This document shows positions 1-5,907 of a stretch of DNA of 8,767 bases, piece by piece. The first letter of the stretch is position 1; each line of letters starts with the position of its first letter. Source of the DNA: Chthonomonas sp. UBA2391 (GTDB lineage: Bacteria > Armatimonadota > Fimbriimonadia > Fimbriimonadales > Fimbriimonadaceae); contig DDSL01000086.1 of NCBI GenBank assembly GCA_002343825.1, positions 9,375-18,141 of the forward strand, written 5' to 3'. Under the pieces are notes generated by a model, which did not search any database, had not been told where the DNA came from, and was given only the letters and a program-made list of their open reading frames with translations. Position numbers and translations under genes: made by a program.

Positions 1-881
1 AGGGGTTCGAGGTCATCACCTTCGGAAGCCCGATGACGGCCGTCAAGGTCCTCAAGGAGCATCTGCAGAAGCTCGGGGTCAGCAAGCTCGGATTCGAGAC
101 GAGCGTCACCTATGCCACGCTCGAGGGGTGGAAGAAAGACACCGAAGGCGTGGAGTGGGTTCCGGCGGGCGAGGTTCTACCCCCGCTCCGCATGATCAAG
201 AGCGCCGAGGAAGTCGAAAAACTTCGCCACGCCTGTGCCCTTGCCGATGCTTGTTTTGACCATGTCTGCCGCATGATCCAGGTGGGCGTATCGGAATATG
301 ATATCGCTCTTGATATTGAGTTCTTTATCCGCCGACAAGGAGCCAAGCTCGCTTTTGACGTGATCGCGGTCTCGGGGCCCAACTCGGCCAAGCCCCACGG
401 GAAACCCAGCGAACGAAAGCTGGAACCCGGCGACTTTCTCACTCTCGACTTTGGGGCTGGACTCCATGGATATAACAGCGACCTCACCCGCACGGTCGTC
501 GTAGCCGAGCTCAGCGAAAGGCACGCCCGGATCTACAACCGAGTCCTGGAGGCTCAGGTCGCTGCGTGCGAGGCCCTGAAGCCGGGGGCTAACGGCCGCG
601 ACGTCGATTTGCTCGCCCGCGCGATTCTCGATAAGGATGACCTTTCGAAGTACTTCGGCCACGGACTCGGCCACGGCCTTGGGATGGCCGTTCACGATTA
701 CGGCGGACTCAGTCAATCTCGCGACCAGGAGATCCTCGCCGGCCAAGTCTGGACTGTGGAACCGGGGGTCTACATCCCAGGGTTTGGCGGCGTGCGGATC
801 GAGGACGACGTCCACGTGACCCCGGAAGGACCCGAAATCCTCACCCACAGTCGCAAAGAGCTTCTCGTCCTCGGCGGGTGA
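1..881 (+). CDS. M24 family metallopeptidase (Xaa-Pro aminopeptidase/dipeptidase-like), 5' end outside window
   Basis: This is the C-terminal part of a cytoplasmic two-metal peptidase of the creatinase/prolidase (M24) family. Such enzymes remove or cleave residues next to proline. The frame is open to the left edge (reading GFEVITFGSP before the first ATG at 33), so the true start lies upstream and the ATG at 33 is internal. Counting from that ATG, residues 1-50 look like the end of the creatinase N-terminal domain, and the pita-bread catalytic domain follows. All five expected metal ligands are visible: D139 (LDFGAG), D150 (NSDLTRT), H214 (GHGLGHGLG), E243 (VEPGVY) and E257 (RIEDD). The catalytic part therefore looks intact. 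Substrate preference (PepP-like or PepQ-like) cannot be decided from this fragment. The next gene starts 4 bases after the stop, which suggests co-transcription and translational coupling. Confidence 0.93.
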   Translation, partial: GFEVITFGSPMTAVKVLKEHLQKLGVSKLGFETSVTYATLEGWKKDTEGVEWVPAGEVLPPLRMIKSAEEVEKLRHACALADACFDHVCRMIQVGVSEYDIALDIEFFIRRQGAKLAFDVIAVSGPNSAKPHGKPSERKLEPGDFLTLDFGAGLHGYNSDLTRTVVVAELSERHARIYNRVLEAQVAACEALKPGANGRDVDLLARAILDKDDLSKYFGHGLGHGLGMAVHDYGGLSQSRDQEILAGQVWTVEPGVYIPGFGGVRIEDDVHVTPEGPEILTHSRKELLVLGG

Positions 882-885
882 TGGG

Positions 886-1728
886 TTGAAGAGCGTCGCC
901 ACCCTCCGACGGTGGACCGCGCCATTGGGTGGACGTCCGCTGGACGCTGACGTCCGGGCCGGGCAGATCTGGAGCTTGATGGGTCCCCCCGGAGCGGGGA
1001 AGTCCCAACTGCTCCAAGCTTTTGCTCGGCGTCGGCGGATGGTCGGGCTTTCGGTGGAAGGACCCGTCGTGGTGGCCGAGCCGCCTTCGTTGGAAAAGAG
1101 ACTCACCATCCAGCGATGGGCTCTGGATCTGGCGGGCAAAAAGAGGCGCGAGGACATCGCCGAGGCCCTTTCTGCGTTGGGGCTATGGGAAGACCGGCGA
1201 ATGGCGCTGACCAACCTCACGCCTGGACTTCGCCAGGCGGCATATCTGTTGCCCTGCCTTCTCGAGCCGAGTGACCTCATAGTCATCGATCAACTGGCCG
1301 ATGGTCTCGATCCCTGGACGTCCGATGGCTTTTGGACCGCTCTCGAAGCGCGATGCGCCTCCGGTTCTGCGGTCGTCCTCTCGACTCATCGCGTCGATCT
1401 GGCACTTCGGGGGCACGGGCTCATCGTTTTGGGTCGGCACGGAGGGGTTTTTGCCGGTGCCATCGGGGACCTCATCGACCGCACGGATAGCGAGGAGCTC
1501 CACGTCGAAACCGACCGGCCCGAGTTGGTGCGCCAAATCTCTGCGCCATTTGTTTTGGAAGCAGAAGAGACGCCCTACGGAATGAAGCTCACCAGCCCCC
1601 GGGGTCAAGAACTCTCGGCGAGGCTGCTCTTGGAGGGTTATGGCTCGATCAAGGCCGTCCACCGAAAGCGAATCTCACTCGAATCTGCGGTCCTACAGAT
1701 GATTCGCGCGACAGATGGGGTATATTAG
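886..1728 (+). CDS. ABC-type ATPase with altered Walker B glutamate and Q-loop
   Basis: This 280-residue protein has the layout of an ABC transporter ATP-binding subunit, closest in style to ABC-2 exporter ATPases with a C-terminal regulatory segment. Walker A is GPPGAGKS (33-40). The signature is a diverged LTPGLRQ (111-117). Walker B is LIVIDQ (131-136), the D-loop is GLD (140-142) and the switch histidine is H168 in STHR. The usual catalytic glutamate after the Walker B aspartate is glutamine (Q136). The Q-loop position appears to hold E65 (AEPPSLEKRLTI) rather than glutamine. Residues from about 205 to 280 form a C-terminal extension ending in LESAVLQMI, similar to ABC-2 ATPase tails. The TTG at 886 is the only start codon after the upstream in-frame stop that keeps Walker A with its preceding strand. 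No permease is visible in the window. The fold is clear; a transport role is only inferred, and a regulatory or weakly hydrolysing ATPase is possible. Confidence 0.85.
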   Translation: MKSVATLRRWTAPLGGRPLDADVRAGQIWSLMGPPGAGKSQLLQAFARRRRMVGLSVEGPVVVAEPPSLEKRLTIQRWALDLAGKKRREDIAEALSALGLWEDRRMALTNLTPGLRQAAYLLPCLLEPSDLIVIDQLADGLDPWTSDGFWTALEARCASGSAVVLSTHRVDLALRGHGLIVLGRHGGVFAGAIGDLIDRTDSEELHVETDRPELVRQISAPFVLEAEETPYGMKLTSPRGQELSARLLLEGYGSIKAVHRKRISLESAVLQMIRATDGVY

Positions 1729-1735
1729 CGAACTC

Positions 1736-1740
1736 GGAGG
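1736..1740 (+). promoter_or_regulatory. Ribosome binding site for rpsU (GGAGG)
   Basis: A perfect GGAGG lies 9 bases before the TTG at 1750. It directly abuts an ATG at 1741, which has no spacer and is followed by GAC and a TAG stop. The spacing therefore selects TTG as the rpsU start. This is the strongest Shine-Dalgarno sequence I see in the window. Confidence 0.75.
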
Positions 1741-1749
1741 ATGGACTAG

Positions 1750-1920
1750 TTGATCTACGTTGTCGTTCAGTCGAACGAATCTATTGACAGCGCCCTGAAG
1801 CGCTTCAATCAAAAAGTGCAGCAAAGCGGAGTGCTCCGCCAGCTGAAGGAACACGCTTACTACGAAAAGCCCAGCGAAGCGCGACGCCGCAAGAAGCGCC
1901 GCGGGAGCCGCCGGAGCTAA
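1750..1920 (+). CDS. rpsU: Small ribosomal subunit protein S21 (bS21)
   Basis: This 56-residue protein starts MIYVVVQSNESID and ends in a very basic tail (EARRRKKRRGSRRS). Its length, the early SIDSALKRF segment, the central GVLRQLKEH helix and the arginine/lysine-rich C-terminus are all typical of bacterial S21. That protein binds the 30S platform near the 3' end of 16S rRNA and helps initiation. The start is TTG at 1750, supported by GGAGG nine bases upstream and by S21 homology beginning right there. The gene follows the ABC ATPase by 21 bases and precedes ybeY by 115 bases. The rpsU-ybeY association is sensible, since YbeY acts in 16S rRNA 3'-end maturation and 30S quality control. The rare start codon and the preceding two-codon ATG-GAC-TAG frame could tune expression, but that is inference. 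Confidence 0.93.
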   Translation: MIYVVVQSNESIDSALKRFNQKVQQSGVLRQLKEHAYYEKPSEARRRKKRRGSRRS

Positions 1921-1995
1921 GAGCTGATGTTCGCGTTTGGGCCCCTGTTGGTCCAAGCGCGGATGGGTCGTTGATTCGGCCCACTCGATCAGAAG

Positions 1996-2029
1996 CCCGA
2001 CCCTAAGAAACTTGATTTCTGAATTCGGG
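1996..2029 (+). other. Possible nested hairpin in the ybeY leader
   Basis: In the 115-base gap before ybeY, CCCGA (1996-2000) can pair with TCGGG (2025-2029). Inside this, AGAAA (2006-2010) can pair with TTTCT (2016-2020) across a 5-base loop. The outer 3' arm overlaps GGGA (2027-2030), the only candidate Shine-Dalgarno element ahead of the ATG at 2036. The internal loops make the structure modest in stability. It is not followed by a T-run, so it does not look like an intrinsic terminator. Confidence 0.3.
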
Positions 2030-2035
2030 ATTCCC

Positions 2036-2491
2036 ATGGAACCTTCAAGTCTTCGGATTACGGTTTCTTCTTCGCTCGACCGACGTCTTCGGTACGAGCC
2101 TCTTCGCCGCGCTGTGCGTGCGGCGTGGAGCCAGCCGAGCGGTGGTCACATCGGCATTCGTCTGATGTCGGATTCCGAGATCGGTGACCTCAACGCTCAA
2201 TTCCGAGGGATGGACACGCCCACCGACGTGCTCACGTTTCCTTCGGTGCCCAATCCCGCCCATCACCTTGGCGACATCGCGATCTCGGTCGACACCGCCG
2301 AGCGCCAGGCCCGCGAGCGAGGCCTCAAACCATCCGAAGAGCTTCAGTACCTCGCGATCCATGGCGCCCTCCACCTTTGCGGCCTGGACGACGAGACCGA
2401 GGAGCAGCGCTCTGAGATGGTGCGCGAGATGGCCCGGGTGGCCGAAAAATTGGGGTTGCGGGTCGTCGAGACCTGGCATTCCATCCACTAG
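2036..2491 (+). CDS. ybeY: Endoribonuclease YbeY (16S rRNA maturation factor)
   Basis: This 151-residue protein is a YbeY/UPF0054 metal-dependent endoribonuclease, which acts in 16S rRNA 3'-end processing and 70S quality control in the cytoplasm. Family hallmarks are present: the NAQFRGMDTPTDVLTFP block (53-69), the LGDIAIS strand (78-84) and the metal-site motif HGALHLCGLDDE (109-120). The usual pattern is three histidines. Here the first two are H109 and H113, but the third position is D119. The frame is open further upstream, to a TTG at 1937. However, ATG 2036 gives the usual family length and begins where homology begins, so I chose it. A weak GGGA lies five bases upstream. The next gene begins 3 bases after the stop. 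Metal binding through aspartate is plausible but not shown by sequence alone. Confidence 0.93.
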   Translation: MEPSSLRITVSSSLDRRLRYEPLRRAVRAAWSQPSGGHIGIRLMSDSEIGDLNAQFRGMDTPTDVLTFPSVPNPAHHLGDIAISVDTAERQARERGLKPSEELQYLAIHGALHLCGLDDETEEQRSEMVREMARVAEKLGLRVVETWHSIH

Positions 2492-2494
2492 CCT

Positions 2495-3208
2495 ATGGCC
2501 CGCACTCCCGACCTGATCGGTCCCTTCCGGATCGCGCTTAACGGACTCGTTCACACCTTCCGCACCCAGCGGCACATGAGGGTCCACCTCTACGTGACGC
2601 TGGTGACCGTGGCCTTGGCCTTGGCGCTCAATCTGCGGATTCGCGAAGTCCTTGTCCTCCTCTTCATGATCACCTTTGTCCTAGTGGCCGAGATGTTCAA
2701 CAGCGCGATCGAGGCGACCGTCGACTTGGTAAGTCCGAACTATCACCCCTTAGCCAAGTTTGCCAAGGACATTGCTGCCGGGGCGGTGCTTGTCACCACG
2801 ATCATGGCGATCTTCGTCGGTGCATTAGTGGCGATTGGGGATGACTCGTGGGAGCGGATCCGGGTCTCGTTGACCAGTGAGGGGTTCGGACTTCCCGTCG
2901 CGGCGAAGCTCATCCTGGCCGTCCCGATCCTGCTCTTCATCGTCGTGATCGGCAAAGGTCTGGGCAACCGTGGACAGGTCCTGCGCGGAGGCTTGGTCAG
3001 TGGCCATGCCGCCTATGCATTCTTTTTTGCTGGATCGACGGTCTTTATCAGCGATCAGCCGCTGGTGAGCGGTATTGCGATCCTCCTTGCGATCATTGTC
3101 GCCCAAAGTCGGTACGAAGCCAAGATTCACTCTTTGCTCGAATTGAGCCTGGGAGCGACCGTCGGATTGGTTTTAGCCTGGGTTCTTTTCGCAATCTTGC
3201 CAAAATAG
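2495..3208 (+). CDS. Fusion of DgkA-type lipid kinase and PAP2-type phosphatase
   Basis: This 237-residue integral membrane protein joins two enzymes. Residues 1-115 are a prokaryotic diacylglycerol/undecaprenol kinase domain. It carries the family's signature helix AEMFNSAIEATVD (65-77; E66, N69, E73, D77) followed by the HPLAKFAKDIAAGAVL segment with K91 and D92. Residues about 135-237 resemble a PAP2 lipid phosphatase: SGH (169-171, as VSGH rather than PSGH) and the S205-R206-x5-H212-x3-E216 motif, with E in place of the common D. The first PAP2 motif is diverged (K154...R164, no RP). I count roughly three membrane helices in each half. If the kinase acts on undecaprenol and the phosphatase on undecaprenyl diphosphate, both would yield undecaprenyl phosphate, the cell-wall lipid carrier. 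That substrate assignment is inferred. The gene sits 3 bases after ybeY, matching the common ybeY-dgkA pairing. Confidence 0.87.
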   Translation: MARTPDLIGPFRIALNGLVHTFRTQRHMRVHLYVTLVTVALALALNLRIREVLVLLFMITFVLVAEMFNSAIEATVDLVSPNYHPLAKFAKDIAAGAVLVTTIMAIFVGALVAIGDDSWERIRVSLTSEGFGLPVAAKLILAVPILLFIVVIGKGLGNRGQVLRGGLVSGHAAYAFFFAGSTVFISDQPLVSGIAILLAIIVAQSRYEAKIHSLLELSLGATVGLVLAWVLFAILPK

Positions 3209-4702
3209 ATGAGAGTAGCGATCAACGGTATGAAATCGAGTGTTCCTGAACGCGGCCGGCGTGGAGAAGAGCCTCCTCCTCGCCGGACCTCTGTCCCCCT
3301 CACGGTGTCTACTGCCGCCCTCGTGCTGGTCCCCAGCTTCGTGGCTGCGGCTCCGGTGCCCGCCACTCGGAGCTTTGACCATGCTCTCGACGTGTTGCTT
3401 GTTCCGAGCCTGATTGCGATCTTCGTCTTTATCGGCCTCAACGCGATCTTTGTTGCCGCCGAAACAGCGCTTGAATTGCTGCGCCCGGCGCACATCAAGG
3501 CGATCGAGCGAACCGACCGCCAAACCGAGCAACTCCAAGGCCTCCTGCAAGACCGCGCCAAGAGCATTGCCGGTCTGGCCCTCTGCCGACAAACCGTCAT
3601 GTGGTGGATGGCGATGTTCAGCTTGGTCCCAGCCGCTGTCGTGGTGCGGGCACTTGAGCGCTCTGGGAGTCTGGAGCTCAATCTCTGGTCCCTCTTGGCC
3701 GCCTGGTTGATCCTCGCTCTTCCGATTGCTGGCTTCAACATCGTCGTTGGCGAACTCGCCCCCCGAGCGTATGGTGCGACCCGCCCTGCGACCGCCGTTC
3801 TTCGTCTCGGAGGAATCATTCGGCTCATCACGACTGTTTTCCACTGGCCGAGCCGGTTGTTGACCAGTGTCGCGACGCTCGCCACCCGTCGATTTGGAGC
3901 TCGGGCCGAGTTCGCCGTTCCGAATTTGATGGAAGAGGAGATCAAGAGCCTCGTTGAAACCGGGCAGGAATCGGGAGAAATTGAGGAGCAAGAGAAGAAG
4001 CTCCTCCACAGCGTCTTCGAATTCGGCGACACGGTCGCTCGCGAGGTTATGACCCCACGAGTCGATATCGATGCGGCCCCGATCCACAGCGACCCCGCCG
4101 ACCTCATTAAGCTCATCGTCGAATCGGGCCACAGCCGAATTCCGGTTTATCAAGATACTGACGACGTGATCGTCGGGGTTATCCATGCAAAGGATCTCCT
4201 TGCTGCCCGCCTGAGTGGGGAAGAGGTGAACCTGCGAACCCTCGTCCGGCCCGCCATGTTCGTTCCTGAGAACAAAAACATTGGCGACCTCTTGGCCGAG
4301 CTGCGCAAGAACCGAACTCCGATCGCCATCGTTCAGGATGAATTCGGCGGGACCGCCGGGTTGGTCACGATTGAGGACATCGTCGAAGAGCTCGTCGGTG
4401 AGATCGTGGACGAATACGACGACGAAGAGGCCGACATCGTCAGGAACGGCACGGGATGGGTCGTGCAGGGTCGCACCAATCTCTACGACCTGAACGACCA
4501 AATCCGAGCTCATTTCGAAAGCGAGGAATTCGATACGATCGGTGGCTACGTGTTTGGACTTTTTGGACGCCAGCCTAGCCTTGGCGAACAGATCGACGAC
4601 GGAGCCTTTCTCTTTAAGGTGGAAGAGACCGACGGTCGGCGCATCCTCCGAGTCCACGTCGAACCTTTGAACCGAGATTCCTCGCCGCTTGAGGTGGTCT
4701 GA
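3209..4702 (+). CDS. CNNM/CorC family membrane protein with CBS pair (hemolysin-like family)
   Basis: This 497-residue protein has the full CNNM layout. Residues about 60-235 form the DUF21/CNNM transmembrane domain, with LNAIFVAAETALELL (77-91) and the conserved helix NIVVGELAPR (177-186). Next come a linker EEEIKSLVETGQESGEIEEQE and a CBS pair (about 279-400, starting EVMTPRVDI and ending GLVTIEDIVEELVGEI). A CorC/HlyC C-terminal domain follows (about 410-488, with GWVVQGRTNLYDLN). Family members are linked to magnesium or cobalt efflux; the old name hemolysin is misleading. The first 58 residues are an extension: a charged proline/arginine-rich stretch, then a hydrophobic segment (about 31-48, ending AAAP) that could be a signal peptide or extra helix. 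The ATG at 3209 touches the previous stop codon, implying coupling. ATG 3230 is an alternative start. The ybeY/corC neighbourhood is also seen in proteobacteria. Confidence 0.9.
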   Translation: MRVAINGMKSSVPERGRRGEEPPPRRTSVPLTVSTAALVLVPSFVAAAPVPATRSFDHALDVLLVPSLIAIFVFIGLNAIFVAAETALELLRPAHIKAIERTDRQTEQLQGLLQDRAKSIAGLALCRQTVMWWMAMFSLVPAAVVVRALERSGSLELNLWSLLAAWLILALPIAGFNIVVGELAPRAYGATRPATAVLRLGGIIRLITTVFHWPSRLLTSVATLATRRFGARAEFAVPNLMEEEIKSLVETGQESGEIEEQEKKLLHSVFEFGDTVAREVMTPRVDIDAAPIHSDPADLIKLIVESGHSRIPVYQDTDDVIVGVIHAKDLLAARLSGEEVNLRTLVRPAMFVPENKNIGDLLAELRKNRTPIAIVQDEFGGTAGLVTIEDIVEELVGEIVDEYDDEEADIVRNGTGWVVQGRTNLYDLNDQIRAHFESEEFDTIGGYVFGLFGRQPSLGEQIDDGAFLFKVEETDGRRILRVHVEPLNRDSSPLEVV

Positions 4703-4723
4703 CGGCGTAGAATCAAGGCAGAG

Positions 4724-5221
4724 ATGACACGATCCGAAATCGTGCGAGCCGTTGATCGCTTTGACTTAAAGTTCACCCAGTTCCTCGGACGCTGGTCCCT
4801 CCCAACTCTGAGAATTTCTCTCGGAATCGTCTTCTTTTGGTTCGGATGGCTCAAGCTCTTTCCGGGCCAATCCCCGGCCGAAGGTCTCGTGCAAGCCACG
4901 ACCGATATCCTCTTCTTTGGCCTGCTCCCAGGGCGAACTGCGGTTGCGGTGATCGGCCTTTGGGAAGTCTTGATTGGTCTCGGGTTGCTTTCCGGTAGAT
5001 TTCTTCGGGCAACGCTCCTGTTGCTCGCGATGCAGATGGTGGGCGCCTTCTCGCCCCTGGTCCTGTTCCCGCTCGAAACGTTTGTTCGCCCCCCGATCAC
5101 TCCGACGCTGGAGGGGCAATACATCCTCAAGAACGTGGTGCTGGTCGCCGCCGCTCTCGTGATAGGGTCCGACGTCCGAACTCAGGACGCCGCGCGGAGG
5201 AGGCCACTCCCAACCGCTTAG
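4724..5221 (+). CDS. Small membrane protein, DoxX/YkgB-like
   Basis: This 165-residue protein has about four hydrophobic helices (around 27-44, 72-92, 94-116 and 133-148) after a short charged N-terminus, and a charged C-terminal tail. The segment GIVFFWFGWLKLFPGQSP (34-51), the GLWEVLIGLGLL helix (78-89) and the late GQYILKNVVL (131-140) resemble the DoxX and YkgB/DUF417 membrane families. Some members of these families are tied to redox or thiol stress, but the biochemical role is generally unclear, and nothing here fixes a substrate. The ATG at 4724 has AAGG five bases upstream (4715-4718) and follows the CBS protein by 21 bases, so it probably ends the plus-strand run. Its TAG stop overlaps the stop of the converging DedA gene. 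Confidence 0.68.
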   Translation: MTRSEIVRAVDRFDLKFTQFLGRWSLPTLRISLGIVFFWFGWLKLFPGQSPAEGLVQATTDILFFGLLPGRTAVAVIGLWEVLIGLGLLSGRFLRATLLLLAMQMVGAFSPLVLFPLETFVRPPITPTLEGQYILKNVVLVAAALVIGSDVRTQDAARRRPLPTA

Positions 5222-5868
5222 GAGTTTGCTTCGGAGGGTTCCGGGCTATTAGCGACGTCCGGGCTCTTCTTGAAGCGGTACCACAGGAACCGGCCGATCA
5301 GGAAGAGAAGCCCGAGAACGACGACGATCTCAAGGTACTTCATGTTCTTCTCGACCGTCTCCCAGTTCTTGCCCAGCTTGAATCCGATAAAGGCCCACAG
5401 GTAGCACCAGGGTAGGCAACCCAAAAAGGCGTAGAGCAAAAACGTGGGGAAGTGGGCCTTGAACAACCCGGCCGGGATCGAAATGAAGGTCCGGACCAGG
5501 GGAATGAATCGGCCCCAGAGAGTAACCTTGAGGCCGTAGCGCTCGAACCATCGCTCGCCCGTTTCGATTTCTTTGGGGCGAAGAAAGATGTATTTGCCGT
5601 ATTTCAGCAAGATCGGCTTGCCGAGCGCCGCCCCCAGCCAATAGCTGAAGGCGCTCCCTAGCGTCGATCCGATGCCTCCGGCCCAAGCGACGAGGTGCAG
5701 GTTCATCTTGCCCTCGCTGGCGAGGATCCCACCGAATGGCATGATCACTTCGCTCGGGATCGGGATGTTGGCCGCGTCCAAGAACATCAGCAGGCCGATC
5801 CCGGCGTAGCCAAGGGAAAGGATGACGCTCTCGGCGAACGTCTTGAGGGTTTCGATCAGTCCGCCCAT
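5218..5868 (-). CDS. DedA family membrane protein (SNARE-associated/VTT domain)
   Basis: This 216-residue inner-membrane protein belongs to the DedA family. The hallmark sequences are FLDAANIPIPSEVIMPFGG (29-47, with E40 in the re-entrant PSE motif) and GRFIPLVRTFISIPAG (119-134, with R120, R126, P132 and G134). Also typical are the GxxxGS-type helix WAGGIGSTLGS and the WFERYG turn (107-112). A final helix (about 179-196) is followed by a hydrophilic tail. Some DedA proteins translocate undecaprenyl phosphate or phosphatidylethanolamine across the membrane, and others affect membrane potential; which applies here is not known. The frame stays open far upstream into the methyltransferase on the other strand. 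The ATG at 5868 is preceded by AGG seven bases away and starts where homology starts. It overlaps the DoxX-like stop by 4 bases and is divergent from the methyltransferase. Confidence 0.92.
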   Translation of the reverse strand: MGGLIETLKTFAESVILSLGYAGIGLLMFLDAANIPIPSEVIMPFGGILASEGKMNLHLVAWAGGIGSTLGSAFSYWLGAALGKPILLKYGKYIFLRPKEIETGERWFERYGLKVTLWGRFIPLVRTFISIPAGLFKAHFPTFLLYAFLGCLPWCYLWAFIGFKLGKNWETVEKNMKYLEIVVVLGLLFLIGRFLWYRFKKSPDVANSPEPSEANS

Positions 5869-5907
5869 CGTGTCGCCTAGATTATGGCAGGGGTAACTTG
5901 AAAGGGC
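5869..5907. promoter_or_regulatory. Short divergent intergenic region between the DedA gene and the methyltransferase
   Basis: These 39 bases must hold the start signals of two divergent genes, unless one is transcribed from further away, inside its neighbour. A CATAAT on the minus strand (complement of 5881-5886) is one base off the -10 consensus, but no convincing -35 box lies at the right distance. For the methyltransferase, GAAAGGG (5900-5906) is only one base from the ATG, while AGGGG (5889-5893) is 14 bases away. Neither spacing is ideal. Confidence 0.35.

Noticed and set aside
932..956. Direct repeat GACGTCCG near the start of the ABC gene
   Set aside because: Two 8-base copies within coding sequence, explained by codon choice; no further copies seen nearby.
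177..1286. Long minus-strand open frame (about 369 codons) opposite the peptidase and ABC genes
   Set aside because: It runs across two well-supported plus-strand genes, its composition is low-complexity arginine/serine/proline-rich, and no family motif is visible. It is an antisense shadow in GC-rich DNA.
1937..2035. TTG start for ybeY adding 33 residues
   Set aside because: The extension has no YbeY similarity, lacks a ribosome binding site, and makes the protein longer than usual. ATG 2036 fits better.
3127..4116. Second minus-strand open frame opposite the CNNM gene
   Set aside because: It is arginine/serine-rich and lacks domain motifs. It overlaps another antisense frame over the same real gene.
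3173..4657. Long minus-strand open frame (about 494 codons) opposite the CNNM gene
   Set aside because: The plus strand encodes a clear CNNM/CBS protein. The antisense translation is highly charged with no recognisable domain.
5881..5886. CATAAT on the minus strand as a -10 box for the DedA gene
   Set aside because: No acceptable -35 element lies 16-18 bases upstream, and a single near-match hexamer is expected by chance.
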